Assembly (NCBI GenBank): GCA_016946835.1
Contig: JACVTC010000009.1
Span: forward strand, 1-64,000
Reading direction: 5' to 3'
DNA from: Neocallimastix lanati (nom. inval.)
Taxonomy: Eukaryota > Neocallimastigomycota > Neocallimastigomycetes > Neocallimastigales > Neocallimastigaceae
DNA: 64,000 nt
The notes under the pieces were generated by a model. It made no database searches. It worked only from the letters and a program-made list of their open reading frames with translations, and was not told the DNA's origin. The position numbers and the translations under genes were made by a program. Shown one piece after another: positions 1 through 10,600 of the stretch; the stretch's first letter is position 1; every line of letters starts with the position of its first letter.

Positions 1-507
1 TTATTTATTAAATTTATTAATTTATTATTTATTTATTTATTTAATTTTATATAGAAACTACATATATTTAAAAAGACTATTTAACAACTTTCTTATTCTT
101 TTAATTATAAACTAACTTAACATAATATAACTTTTACACAACAACGACGACTACAGCCATTCTCTTAATTCAGAGAAATGCTTTATTTTTATGTTATTTA
201 GTTATAATTAACTATTTAATTAATTGTTCTTGTGATTAGAATAAACTATTAATAATTATTATTTAAGGAAATATTTAATAACTATATAAATATAAATATA
301 AAATAATAAGAATATAATTAAAAACATTGATTTATGCTATAAAATTTATTATTAATTATAAATATAATTAATATATAGAAATCAAGCCACATATTGAAAT
401 TGTTGTAAAATCATTAGATTTAGATTTGATTTATGACATTAATTTATGTTTGAATAATAAAAACTAATTTTATATTAATTAAGGTTTGAATATTTCATTT
501 TATATCA
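1..507 (-). repeat. 3' LTR of element A (partial)
   Basis: The sequence matches 6613-7117 almost base for base and ends in TATATCA, which is the LTR start read on the minus strand. About 40 bases of the LTR lie outside the window. It is followed at 510-519 by the complement of a polypurine tract (GGTGGGACG on the minus strand), the plus-strand primer site of the family. Confidence 0.92.
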
Positions 508-978
508 TTCGTCCCACCTGAATATACAACTATACATTAGTTGTATTAAACTTGATAATATTTTTAAGGTGTACTGGTCGTTCTAAGCATGTATGTGTGT
601 TAGGATCCATTAATTGAACTGTATTAAATTTCTTTTTAACTACTTGATAAGGTCCACAAAATAAGGGTCTAATTTATATCTCGTAAAGTTCCTTACTTTA
701 ACTAAATCGCCTATTTTTATTTCATTTTGTTTATTAAAACTTGTTTCTTCTTCTCTTTTAGTTTCCCAATATTTATTATTTTTATTGATATTATTACAAG
801 CATCCTATAACCCATTTATAGTGGTCCATAAATTTTCAATTAACTTTTCTTCTTGAGTTCCTTGAACATAAGAGGTAGGTAAGGTTGTTGCTAATTCGAA
901 TGGTTGTTGATCTTTTCTACCGTAAACAAGTTCAAAACTGGAATATTTCGTTACTGAACTTTTTGAAGTTCTTAAAGC
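508..978 (-). other. Element A integrase C-terminal region and 3' end
   Basis: The minus strand here resembles the 3' coding part of element B (10990-11230), which encodes an integrase C-terminal region including a DPYFVGPY motif like the GPY/F module of Gypsy integrases. It runs into the polypurine tract and the 3' LTR. I give it as a region, not as a gene. Confidence 0.6.
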
Positions 979-3900
979 TCATAAAGCAGAAGGTAACAGC
1001 ATATCCCATTCTCTTTCTTTATTTCCTAGTAGTCGCAATAATTTTCCTATTTCTCGATTCCTGTTTTCTGTTAAGCCATTAGATTCAGGATGATAGGTAA
1101 CAGTAAATTTAATATATACATCAAATAAATCCAGGAATATTCTAGTATAGTCGGATGTAAATTGTACTCCGTTATCAGTGGTTATAACATTGGGAGCACC
1201 ATATCTTGCGAAATTTTCTGATAAAAATTTTACTACATCTTTTGAAGTAATAGAAGCCAGAGGTTGCGCCTCTACCCATTTGGTAAAATAGTCCACTAAA
1301 ACAATAATGTATTGGTTTCCTTGCTGAGTGATAGGCAACGGACCTATAATATCCAATCCAAGATGAGTAAATAGAGCTTCAACTTCAGTTGCATATTTTT
1401 CAGTAGGATTTGGAATTTCGTTTTTCTTGTTTAGTTGACAAGTAGTACAATTTTGAATATATCTTCTAATATCGACCGTCATGCCTTTCCAATAACAAGT
1501 TTTCTTGAGTCTTTCGTAGGTACTTCTAAACCCTTCGTGTCCGATAGAATGAGCTTTATTTATCAATTGAAATTTATCTTCATTTTTCTTAATAATTTTT
1601 CTGAAATTATCACCATCTTTAATATATTCTTCTCCATTTAATTTAATTATGTGATCATCCAAAAATTCTTTCATAAATTCTCCAATTTCCTTATTCTTTT
1701 CAGTAATAATTTCATTTTGTTCTTGTTCTATTTCATTTGCACTTTCATTATTACTTGAATCTTTATAATTAATAACATTCACTTGGTAATTACTATTGTT
1801 AATATATGTATCTATTTTATTTTCTAATATTTTATTCATATATAATATTGTATTATTGAAAACTTGGTATAATTGATTTTGCAATTGACATAAATCTTGA
1901 ATTTTATGTTTTTCATCCATAAAAGCATCACTTGCATTACATTGTAATATATATGAATTTATATTGTGCAATATATTGTTATTATACTTAATGGTATTGG
2001 ATTTTAATTGAATTAATTGATTTATAAATTTTTTTAATTTATTTTGATTTATTTCATGTATATGACTATTACAATTTATATTACTCTTCATATTATTATT
2101 ATATTCTAATATATTATTATTTAAATTGGTTAATTTATTCTTATATATATTTTGATTACAATAATTTATATTATGATTAATGTCTCCAGGGATTGTTAAA
2201 TTTTTGGAATATTCCATGATTTTTGGTTTTTCTATATACCTTGCTTTTTCCCTCGAAATTTTTAAATTTGAAATAATTTTGAAATTTTCAATTTTTTTGT
2301 CTAAATTAAATTTTGAAAATTTTATATTAGAAATTTTTAGATTTCCATTTTTATTAAAATTTTCTGATTTCTTAGTATCTTCATTTTCTGGTTTCTCAGT
2401 GTCCTTATTTTCCAAGTCCATATTCTTTCCCTCCTGAGACGTTACTTCCCTTTTATTAGATAATTCAATTGTCCTCTGATCATCATTAATATTTTGATTA
2501 TTTGATTTAATTCTTGAGAGAGCATCTGCAAGAGAATTTTTCTTACCTTGATGATAGATTATTTTAATTCTTAGCATACTAATGGTAATGCACCATCTAA
2601 TATGCCTCATATTATTCGGTTCTTTATTATTAAATAAACCAACTAGAGGTTTATGGTCTGTAAATAAAAGTGTTTCAAATTTATTACCGGAAATATAAGA
2701 TTTAAATTTTTTTGCACAGAAATATACCGCAGTGCCTTCTAAGTCTGTGATACTATAATTTCTTTCCGCTTTTTCTAACGTTCTACTAACAAAATGTGCA
2801 GGATGTTCTAGTCCATCTTCATCATTTATTTGTAATAATACTCCACCTAAACCATCTTTTGAAGCATCAGTTCTAATTATAAATTGTTTATTATAATCAG
2901 GAAAAGCTAAAATAGGAGCCTGAATAATAGAATTTTTTAATTTATCAAAGCTAGATTGTTGTTCTTCTGTCCATGTAAATGAAACATTCTTTCTTAAAAG
3001 TTTATTTAAGGGAGCGGCTAGCATTGCGAAATTGTTTATAAATTTTCTATAATATCCTACAGTACCCAGAAAAGATCGTAATTCATTAATATTGCAAGGT
3101 CTAATCCAATTTTTAACAGCATTAACCTTGGAATCCATTGTTTTTAAACCTTTATTAGTAACTATATGACCTAAAACTTCAACTTCTTCTTGGAAAAAGG
3201 AACATTTTTCAATATTGATTTTTATTTCATATTTTCTGAATATTTCAAATACCATGTTTAAATGTTTCAAGTGATCTTCTTTTGATTTAGAAAATATTAA
3301 AATGTCATCAATAAAAACAAATACACATTTACCCAATAAATCAAAGAGAATACGATTCATTTCTCTTTGGAAAGTAGCTGGAGCACCAGTAAGTCCAAAG
3401 GGCATAACTTTGTAGACAAAATTTCCAAATTTAGTTGTAAAGCATGTTAAGTCAATACTATCTTCGTCCATTTTAATTTGATGATAACCTGAAAAGAGGT
3501 CCAGAGTAGAGAAAATTGTTGCACCTCCTAGACTATCAAAAATTTCATCAATATTAGGAAGAGAGTAAGAATCTGGTACTGTCATAGCATTTAACTTACG
3601 GTAGTCAGAACACAATCTCCATTTTCCATTTTTCTTTAGTACTAACACAATAGGAGAAGACCATGAAGATCTAGAGTGTTCAATCAATCTCTGATTAATA
3701 AGTTTAATCAACTCTTCTTTAAGTATATCCGACTTAATTTTATATAATTTATAAAATTTGCTTTTAAATGGTTTTGCGTTCTTAATAAGTTCAATATGAT
3801 GAGGATTTAATTTGGAAAGTGTAAGTTCGTCAGTTGAAGTGGCAATAATATCAATATATACAATTAACATTTCTAATATTTCCTTTCTAACTTTTGGATT

Positions 3901-5103
3901 TAATTTTGAATAAAACTTATTAGAATAAATATATTCTAAAGGAGACAATACATCTTTCTCTTTAATGGAAGATTCATCAGTATTTTTATTTATACGTTCT
4001 TTATTCTCTAAATATGAATCTCTATTATCTGTCAAAGATATTCCTAATGTATTAACACTTTTATTAGGTCCAATATATTTAATATAACAGGCAATCATTT
4101 CCATATCTTGGTCTTCCACAATAGGAGCAATAATATCAAATTTTTCAACTGAAGTAAAACGACACAATGATCTTAACATAGGATGAATAAAAAGGTAATT
4201 ATCAGCAATTGATTTAAGTCCTAATAAGAAATCAAAGTAAATATCTTTATGATCAATAACACAGAAATCTGCTGTGAAAGTATAATTATTAATTGAAACC
4301 TTCAGTCGAACCACAATAGCATTGGCGAGAGTACTGTCACCAAGAGCTTCATAAATTCGTCCTCTACATATACTAACTTGTTCGTAGGTACCAGGTAAAC
4401 TATTAATATAACTAGTACTCACTAGATTCAAATTACTTCCAGAATCTATGAGTAATCTTCCTTTGGTTTCGTCTACAGATGCATTCACGATCCCCAAGTC
4501 GTCACTATGAAATTTTGTATTTTCTATTTTATTCTGATTATTTTCTTCTTCATTAATAATAAAAGGTTCCATGGCATCCAAAGAGCTAACAAATTTAATT
4601 TTTTCTAATTTTAAATTTTTGGTTAGTTCGGACCTTAATTTGGGACATATATCTAGAATTTGGCCAAAAGTAATGTTGCATTTGGTATTGGCTAAATCTT
4701 TAATAATTTCATATGGTTCCATATTGGTTAATTTAGCTAGATTTATGTGACGTTCTGGTTTTGTGTTACCTTCCCGTTCATCAAATTTTAATTTTGTTTC
4801 TTCAAAGTCCACTTTCTTATTAATTACAGTTCCTTGTAAATTATTAATATTTGAATTTTTGAAATTATTTCTATTTCGGTTATCTGGCTGATTGTCACGT
4901 GACATCCTTTCAACATAATTTTTATTTACATGTAGTGGTTCATTAAGACTTTCAATATAATTGCTTTTATCCTCATTAATATTATTGTTAAATTTGGTAT
5001 AAACATTATTATCATTTCTTGATTTAAAATTTTTATTACGTTTAATATTATTATCAATAATTTTATTTTTATTATTGACACCAATAATTTTATCTTCACA
5101 CAT
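979..5103 (-). CDS. pol: Gypsy Pol polyprotein of element A (PR-RT-RNase H-IN)
   Basis: One 1374-residue open frame. Retropepsin motif DSG is at about 220-222, with a long Asn/Lys-rich N-terminal part. RT follows with its IDD catalytic pair near 598-600 and the preceding VMPFGL motif. RNase H (TDAS near 740) ends in the ADALSR signature. Residues of roughly 880-1150 form an Asn/Lys-rich spacer. Integrase has the HHCC zinc finger and the core triad D1251, D1310, E1346 with 35 residues between the last two. The frame is open upstream of its first ATG back towards the -1 frameshift signal at 5466-5517, so Pol is most likely made as a Gag-Pol fusion. The order PR-RT-RH-IN fixes it as Ty3/Gypsy. 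Confidence 0.93.
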   Translation of the reverse strand: MCEDKIIGVNNKNKIIDNNIKRNKNFKSRNDNNVYTKFNNNINEDKSNYIESLNEPLHVNKNYVERMSRDNQPDNRNRNNFKNSNINNLQGTVINKKVDFEETKLKFDEREGNTKPERHINLAKLTNMEPYEIIKDLANTKCNITFGQILDICPKLRSELTKNLKLEKIKFVSSLDAMEPFIINEEENNQNKIENTKFHSDDLGIVNASVDETKGRLLIDSGSNLNLVSTSYINSLPGTYEQVSICRGRIYEALGDSTLANAIVVRLKVSINNYTFTADFCVIDHKDIYFDFLLGLKSIADNYLFIHPMLRSLCRFTSVEKFDIIAPIVEDQDMEMIACYIKYIGPNKSVNTLGISLTDNRDSYLENKERINKNTDESSIKEKDVLSPLEYIYSNKFYSKLNPKVRKEILEMLIVYIDIIATSTDELTLSKLNPHHIELIKNAKPFKSKFYKLYKIKSDILKEELIKLINQRLIEHSRSSWSSPIVLVLKKNGKWRLCSDYRKLNAMTVPDSYSLPNIDEIFDSLGGATIFSTLDLFSGYHQIKMDEDSIDLTCFTTKFGNFVYKVMPFGLTGAPATFQREMNRILFDLLGKCVFVFIDDILIFSKSKEDHLKHLNMVFEIFRKYEIKINIEKCSFFQEEVEVLGHIVTNKGLKTMDSKVNAVKNWIRPCNINELRSFLGTVGYYRKFINNFAMLAAPLNKLLRKNVSFTWTEEQQSSFDKLKNSIIQAPILAFPDYNKQFIIRTDASKDGLGGVLLQINDEDGLEHPAHFVSRTLEKAERNYSITDLEGTAVYFCAKKFKSYISGNKFETLLFTDHKPLVGLFNNKEPNNMRHIRWCITISMLRIKIIYHQGKKNSLADALSRIKSNNQNINDDQRTIELSNKREVTSQEGKNMDLENKDTEKPENEDTKKSENFNKNGNLKISNIKFSKFNLDKKIENFKIISNLKISREKARYIEKPKIMEYSKNLTIPGDINHNINYCNQNIYKNKLTNLNNNILEYNNNMKSNINCNSHIHEINQNKLKKFINQLIQLKSNTIKYNNNILHNINSYILQCNASDAFMDEKHKIQDLCQLQNQLYQVFNNTILYMNKILENKIDTYINNSNYQVNVINYKDSSNNESANEIEQEQNEIITEKNKEIGEFMKEFLDDHIIKLNGEEYIKDGDNFRKIIKKNEDKFQLINKAHSIGHEGFRSTYERLKKTCYWKGMTVDIRRYIQNCTTCQLNKKNEIPNPTEKYATEVEALFTHLGLDIIGPLPITQQGNQYIIVLVDYFTKWVEAQPLASITSKDVVKFLSENFARYGAPNVITTDNGVQFTSDYTRIFLDLFDVYIKFTVTYHPESNGLTENRNREIGKLLRLLGNKEREWDMLLPSAL

Positions 5104-5465
5104 ATTACTTTCTTTATTAATTTTATACTTATTTTTATCAATATAGTTTTTAATTTCTTCATCTTTATTTAATTTATTATCATTAATTACATGATTATTA
5201 TTAATATTTAAATCTGGAGAAGATTTATTTATTTTAATGCTCTCATTAAAGGTAATTGTCTTTAAATTCTTTCTAACTTTAGGTTTTAGTATTTTCCTTT
5301 TAGATAAATCAACTTCTTCTTCTACTTCATCTTTTTCTTCTTCATCTTTTTGGAAAATATCGCTTTTACTTGCTGTATTTGCTTTAGCTTTCCTAATTTC
5401 CGTTCCAGCATCTAAAGAAAATTCCTTTCTTTTGGCAGCATCAACAAAATATTTCTTCTTCTCAG

Positions 5466-5517
5466 GAACGTTATTGGAATTTAAGGGAGAACGTTCACTC
5501 CCTCTTAGTAGTTTAAA
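5466..5517 (-). promoter_or_regulatory. Predicted -1 ribosomal frameshift signal, element A
   Basis: On the minus strand the heptamer TTTAAAC (5511-5517) sits just before the gag stop. A GC-richer hairpin follows whose loop is complementary to a stretch downstream, giving a predicted H-type pseudoknot. The sequence equals the signal at 8846-8897 in element B, where the geometry is described. Programmed -1 frameshifting between gag and pol is known for Ty3/Gypsy elements and retroviruses. Confidence 0.75.
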
Positions 5518-6371
5518 CGTTCATTTGAGACATTAGCAGAACCACTTGATTCTTCATTTAGCATTCTTTGGTATTTCAAATATTCAAAATGATTAAATTT
5601 TGGACAATTGTATTTCTTGTGACCTTCTTCGTTACAAAAATAGCACATCTGTACTCTACATTTACCTTTATTTCCATCATTATTCAAATTATTGTTTTTG
5701 AAATTATTATCACGTGATTCATGAATGACTGATTTATTATTAAAAATTTTGTTATTATGTGAATTAAATTTTTGGTTGTAAGAAGAATTTCCATTAGAGT
5801 TACTAGTTCTTTTTCCACATTCATTTTCAACTTAATCAATTAATTCAGCTGTAGAAAAAGCTTTTGCTAGACTAATTCTTTTTCCCGCAAGTTTTACACC
5901 TTTCCATGCTTCTTTCTTGTTAAAAATTGACTTCAAATAATCAGAAACAGAAATGCATCTACGATCATCTTCATCGAGTTTATTATATAATTCTTTATAT
6001 TCTTTATTAAATTCCTTTATATTTCCTCTGGTAGATATTGCCATATTTTTAAGTTTGTCAATGATGTCTTCTGGATCCATATATAGGTCATGAAATTCTA
6101 GAAGAGCATCACGTATTTCTTCTAAAGATGGATAAACAATGTTATTATGCACATCTTTAGTTACTAATGCATTAAGACAATGGATACTTTTACCAATCAC
6201 TTTAAATTTGCAATTATTAAAAATTTCTTTTTCATCAGTAATTTGGTAAAGAGTGATCCAAGCCTTCATCTGGTTATACCAAGCATCAACATCCTTATTT
6301 GAATCTGAAAGGACTTGAATGCATTGGAATTGCATTAGTTTATTTTGATTTTTAATTAATTCTTCAGTCAT
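5505..6371 (-). pseudogene. gag: gag region of element A
   Basis: The capsid-like part and the C-terminal zinc knuckle (CX2CX4HX4C, motif CYFCNEEGH) are nearly identical to the intact gag of element B (7992-8858). The region is fossil, with about one break. The first ATG of the frame is at 6371. The frame is open further upstream to the homopolymer run, but without another ATG. Gag would form the virus-like particle and bind the element RNA through its zinc knuckle. Confidence 0.85.
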
Positions 6372-6425
6372 ATTTTTAACTTTAATTCTATTTTCTAATT
6401 GACTGAAAAATTCTTTAATCGAAAA

Positions 6426-6428
<3 letters not shown>

Positions 6429-6470
<42 letters not shown>
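6429..6470 (-). repeat. 42-nt poly(A) run upstream of gag (element A)
   Basis: Forty-two consecutive T on the plus strand read as poly(A) in the element leader, about 57 nt before the gag ATG. Element B has a run of the same length in the same place and the chromovirus has 44 A ending in its ATG. Confidence 0.95.
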
Positions 6471-6472
<2 letters not shown>

Positions 6473-6555
6473 TATTATTATTATTATATTTTATTTTATT
6501 TTATTAAAAAAAATAATATCAAAATTTAATAAATATATTTTTCCTCCCACGAGAG

Positions 6556-6570
6556 CCGATATCTCCACCA
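6556..6570 (-). other. Primer binding site of element A (tRNA 3' end type)
   Basis: On the minus strand TGGTGGAGATATCGG begins two bases inside the 5' LTR. The initial TGG pairs with the CCA tail of a tRNA, and the next bases would match its acceptor stem. The tRNA itself is not in the window, so I cannot name it. The same site occurs at 7797-7811 and 22825-22839. Confidence 0.8.
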
Positions 6571-6572
6571 AA

Positions 6573-7117
6573 TGATATACAACTCAAAAGTTCGATGTAC
6601 TTTTGTTGGGATTTATTTATTAAATTTATTAATTTATTATTTATTTATTTATTTAATTTTATATAGAAACTACATATATTTAAAAAGACTATTTAACAAC
6701 TTTCTTATTCTTTTAATTATAAACTAACTTAACATAAAATAACTTTTACACAACAACGACGACTACAGCCATTCTCTTAATTCAGAGAAATGCTTTATTT
6801 TTATGTTATTTAGTTATAATTAACTATTTAATTAATTGTTCTTGTGATTAGAATAAACTATTAATAATTATTATTTAAGGAAATATTTAATAACTATATA
6901 AATATAAATATAAAATAATAAGAATATAATTAAAACATTGATTTATGCTATAAAATTTATTATTAATTATAAATATAATTATATATAGAAATCAAGCCAC
7001 ATATTGAAATTGTTGTAAAATCATTAGATTTAGATTTGATTTATGACATTAATTTATGTTTGAATAATAAAAACTAATTTTATATTAATTAAGGTTTGAA
7101 TATTTCATTTTATATCA
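6573..7117 (-). repeat. 5' LTR of element A
   Basis: A 545-bp LTR with ends TGATATA and TATATCA in element orientation. It is bounded on the left by the primer site and on the right by the 138-bp spacer. It is an inverted copy of the 5' LTR of element B. Confidence 0.92.
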
Positions 7118-7255
7118 TTATATTAAATTATATTTTTATATTCTTTAAAGTTATATTAAAACTATATTTTAATTATTCTTAATTAGTATAATATATTATC
7201 TTTAAACCTTATTATATATTATTTTATATTTTTGTTATATTATAATATTAAAAAA
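7118..7255. other. 138-bp spacer between head-to-head elements A and B
   Basis: AT-rich sequence with no coding content that I can see. It separates the two inverted 5' LTRs and would be the loop of a very large inverted repeat. I see no target duplication that pairs across it. Confidence 0.7.
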
Positions 7256-7794
7256 TGATATAAAATGAAATATTCAAACCTTAATTAATATAAAATTAGT
7301 TTTTATTATTCAAACATAAATTAATGTCATAAATCAAATTTAAATCTAATGATTTTACAACAATTTCAATATGTGGCTTGATTTCTATATATAATTATAT
7401 TTATAATTAATAATAAATTTTATAGCATAAATCAATGTTTTAATTATATTCTTATTATTTTATATTTATATTTATATAGTTATTAAATATTTCCTTAAAT
7501 AATTATTAATAGTTTATTCTAATCACAAGAACAATTAATTAAATAGTTAATTATAACTAAATAACATAAAAATAAAGCATTTCTCTGAATTAAGAGAATG
7601 GCTGTAGTCGTCGTTGTTGTGTAAAAGTTATATTATGTTAAGTTAGTTTGTAATTAAAAGAATAAGAAAGTTGTTAAATAGTCTTTTTAAATATATGTAG
7701 TTTCTATATAAAATTAAATAAATAAATAATAAATTAATAAATTTAATAAATAAATCCCAACAAAAGTACATCGAACTTTTGAGTTGTATATCAT
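7256..7794 (+). repeat. 5' LTR of element B
   Basis: A 539-bp LTR starting TGATATAAAATG and ending TATATCA. It is nearly identical in inverted orientation to 6573-7117. Confidence 0.92.
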
Positions 7795-7796
7795 TT

Positions 7797-7811
7797 GGTG
7801 GAGATATCGGC
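7797..7811 (+). other. Primer binding site of element B
   Basis: TGGTGGAGATATCGG lies two bases after the 5' LTR, as in element A. The TGG start is the usual complement of a tRNA CCA end. Confidence 0.8.
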
Positions 7812-7890
7812 TCTCGTGGGAGGAAAAATATATTTAATAAATTTTGATATTATTTATTTTAATAAAATAAAATAAAATATAATAATAATA

Positions 7891-7892
<2 letters not shown>

Positions 7893-7934
<42 letters not shown>
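7893..7934 (+). repeat. 42-nt poly(A) run upstream of gag (element B)
   Basis: Forty-two A in the untranslated leader, 57 nt before the gag ATG. The position and length equal those of element A. Confidence 0.95.
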
Positions 7935-7937
<3 letters not shown>

Positions 7938-7991
7938 TTTTCGATTAAAGAATTTTTCAGTCAATTAGAAAATAGAATTAAAGTTAAAAAT

Positions 7992-8858
7992 ATGACTGAA
8001 GAATTAATTAAAAATCAAAATAAACTAATGCAATTCCAATGCATTCAAGTCCTTTCAGATTCAAATAAGGATGTTGATGCTTGGTATAACCAGATGAAGG
8101 CTTGGATCACTCTTTACCAAATTACTGATGAAAAAGAAATTTTTAATAATTGCAAATTTAAAGTGATTGGTAAAAGTATCCATTGTCTTAATGCATTAGT
8201 AACTAAAGATGTGCATAATAATATTGTTTATCCATCTTTAGAAGAAATACGTGATGCTCTTCTAGAATTTCATGACCTATATATGGATCCAGAAGACATC
8301 ATTGATAAACTTAAAAATATGGCAATATCTACCAGAGGAAATATAAAGGAATTTAATAAAGAATATAAAGAATTATATAATAAACTCGATGAAGATGATC
8401 GTAGATGCATTTCTGTTTCTGATTATTTGAAGTCAATTTTTAACAAGAAAGAAGCATGGAAAGGTGTTAAACTTGCGGGAAAAAGAATTAGTCTAGCAAA
8501 AGCTTTTTCTACAGCTGAATTAATTGATGAAGTTGAAAATGAATGTGGAAAAAGAACCAGTAACTTTAATGGAAATTCTTCTTTTAACCAAAAATTTAAT
8601 TCACCTAATAACAAAAATTTTAACAATAAACCAGTCACTCATGAATCACGTGATAATAATTTCAAAAATAATAATTTGAATAATGATGGAAATAAAGGTA
8701 AATATAGAGTACAGATGTGCTATTTTTGTAACGAAGAAGGTCACAAGAAATACAATTGTCCAAAATTTAATCATTTTGAATATTTGAAATACCAAAGAAT
8801 GTTAAATGAAGAATCAAGTGGTTCTACTAATGTCTCAAACGAACGTTTAAACTACTAA
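7992..8858 (+). CDS. gag: Gag of element B
   Basis: An open frame of 289 residues from the ATG at 7992. The frame is open up to the poly(A) run, but there is no earlier ATG. The N-terminal two thirds are alpha-helical-looking capsid sequence with Trp residues in the first 70 residues. The C-terminal part is Asn-rich and ends with a CX2CX4HX4C zinc knuckle at about 243-256, which binds element RNA. The slippery heptamer TTTAAAC overlaps its last codons and the stop is two codons later, so a fraction of ribosomes should pass into the protease frame. Gag is therefore the protein most likely to be used in trans or supplied by this otherwise pol-poor element. Confidence 0.9.
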   Translation: MTEELIKNQNKLMQFQCIQVLSDSNKDVDAWYNQMKAWITLYQITDEKEIFNNCKFKVIGKSIHCLNALVTKDVHNNIVYPSLEEIRDALLEFHDLYMDPEDIIDKLKNMAISTRGNIKEFNKEYKELYNKLDEDDRRCISVSDYLKSIFNKKEAWKGVKLAGKRISLAKAFSTAELIDEVENECGKRTSNFNGNSSFNQKFNSPNNKNFNNKPVTHESRDNNFKNNNLNNDGNKGKYRVQMCYFCNEEGHKKYNCPKFNHFEYLKYQRMLNEESSGSTNVSNERLNY

Positions 8859-8897
8859 GAGGGAGTGAACGTTCTCCCTTAAATTCCAATAACGTTC
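8846..8897 (+). promoter_or_regulatory. Predicted -1 ribosomal frameshift signal with H-type pseudoknot, element B
   Basis: T TTA AAC (8846-8852) is in the gag frame. A 7-nt spacer holding the gag stop follows. Stem 1 pairs AGGGAG (8860-8865) with CTCCCT (8874-8879). The loop GAACGTT (8867-8873) is fully complementary to AACGTTC at 8891-8897, forming stem 2. After a -1 slip the frame stays open and is the same frame as the protease ORF at 9278 (432 bases, divisible by three). All of this is read from the sequence; activity is inferred from the coronavirus and retrovirus type signal. Confidence 0.78.
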
Positions 8898-9277
8898 CTG
8901 AGAAGAAGAAATATTTTGTTGATGCTGCCAAAAGAAAGGAATTTTCTTTAGATGCTGGAACGGAAATTAGGAAAGCTAAAGCAAATACAGCAAGTAAAAG
9001 CGATATTTTCCATAGAGATGAAGAAGAAAAAGATGAAGTAGAAGAAGAAGTTGATTTATCTAAAAGGAAAATACTAAAACCTAAAGTTAGAAAGAATTTA
9101 AAGACAATTACCTTTAATGAGAGCATTAAAATAAATAAATCTTCTCCAGATTTAAACAATAATAATAATCATGTTATTAATGATAATAAATTTAACAAAG
9201 ATGAAGAAATTAAAAATAAAAATAAAATTAATAAAGAAAGTAATAATTATGTTAACAAATCATCACGTGAAGACCAG

Positions 9278-10528
9278 TTGAATAACAAAAATAGAAATAA
9301 TTTCAAAAATTCAAATATTAATAATTTACAAGGAACTGTAATTAATAAGAAAGTGAACTTTGAAGAAACAAAATTAAAAATTAATGAACAGGAAGGTAAC
9401 ACAAAACCAGAACGTCACATAAATCTAGCTAAATTAACCAATATGGAACCGTATAAAATTATTAAAGATTTAGCCAATACCAAATGCAATATTACTTTTG
9501 GTCAAATTCTAGATATATGTCCCAAATTAAGGTCCGAATTAACAAAAAATTTAAAATTAGAAAAAATTAAATTTGTTAGCTCTTTGGACGCCATGAAACC
9601 TTTTATTATTAATGAAAAAGAAAATAATCAGAATAAAATAGAAAATACAAAATTTCATAGTGACGACTTGGGAATCGTAAATGCATCGGTAGACAATACC
9701 GAAGGAAGATTACACATAGATTCTGGAAGTAATTTGAATTTAGTGAGTACTAGTTATATTAATAGTCTACCTGGTACCTATGAACAAGTTAATATATGTA
9801 GAGGCAGAATTTATGAAGCTCTTGGGGATAGTACTATTGCGAATGCTATCGTGGTTCGACTAAAAGTTTCAATTAATAATTATACTTTCACAGCAGATTT
9901 CTGTGTTATTGATCATAAAGATATTTACTTTGATTTCTTATTAGGACTTAAATCAATTGCTGATAATTACCTTTTTATTCATCCTATGTTAAGATCGTTG
10001 TGTCGTTTTACTTCAGTTGAAAACTTTGATATCATTGCTCCTATCGTTGAGAACCAAGCTATTGAAAAGAATTCGTGTGGTATCAATTTTATTAGACCTA
10101 ATAAGAATAATGAAGAAAATAGTATAAAAGAAATATCTAAGAAAAAGGAAGTATCATCTCAGGAGGGAAAGAATAAGGACTTAAGAAAGAAGGACATTAT
10201 GAAAAGTAAAAATTTTAATAAATCAGAAAAGTTAAAAATTTCTAATGCAAAAATTCCAAAAATTAATTTAGACAATAAAATTAAAAATTTCAAAATTATT
10301 TCAAATTTAAAAATTTCGAGGGAAAAAGCAAGGTATATAGAAAATCCAAAAATCATGGAATATTCCAAAAATTCAATAAATTCTGGAGACACCAAAGATA
10401 ATAAAATTTATTATAATCAAAATATATATAGAAATAAATTAACTAATTTAAATGATAATATATTAGAATATATTAATAATATGAAGAATAATATAAATTG
10501 TAATAGACATATACAAGAAATAAATTAA
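9278..10528 (+). CDS. Protease and spacer frame of element B
   Basis: An open frame whose real start is probably the frameshift at 8846, since it is open from there and the first codon at 9278 is only a TTG. Residues 1-140 match the Pol N-terminus of A. The retropepsin motif DSG is at about 148-150, and the fold continues to about 260. The rest is the Asn/Lys-rich spacer that in element A lies between RNase H and integrase. RT and RNase H are not represented. The protease may still be able to process Gag if expressed. Confidence 0.85.
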   Translation: MNNKNRNNFKNSNINNLQGTVINKKVNFEETKLKINEQEGNTKPERHINLAKLTNMEPYKIIKDLANTKCNITFGQILDICPKLRSELTKNLKLEKIKFVSSLDAMKPFIINEKENNQNKIENTKFHSDDLGIVNASVDNTEGRLHIDSGSNLNLVSTSYINSLPGTYEQVNICRGRIYEALGDSTIANAIVVRLKVSINNYTFTADFCVIDHKDIYFDFLLGLKSIADNYLFIHPMLRSLCRFTSVENFDIIAPIVENQAIEKNSCGINFIRPNKNNEENSIKEISKKKEVSSQEGKNKDLRKKDIMKSKNFNKSEKLKISNAKIPKINLDNKIKNFKIISNLKISREKARYIENPKIMEYSKNSINSGDTKDNKIYYNQNIYRNKLTNLNDNILEYINNMKNNINCNRHIQEIN

Positions 10529-10600
10529 AATAAATTAAAAAAATTTATAAATCAATTAATTCAATTAAAATCCAATATCATTAAGTATAATAATAATATA

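Larger units (their letters stand above)
1..7117 (-). mobile_element. Gypsy element A (Ty3/Gypsy LTR retrotransposon), left end cut by window
   Basis: Reading on the minus strand, the order is 5' LTR (6573-7117), tRNA primer site, poly(A) leader, gag, frameshift signal, pol (protease, RT, RNase H, Asn-rich spacer, integrase), polypurine tract and 3' LTR (1-507). LTR ends are TGATATA and TATATCA. The two LTRs differ at only about three places in roughly 505 shared bases, so the insertion is young. It looks nearly whole, with about one break in the coding part. The outer end lies before the window, so no target duplication can be read. Element B, its close relative, stands head to head to the right. 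Confidence 0.93.
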
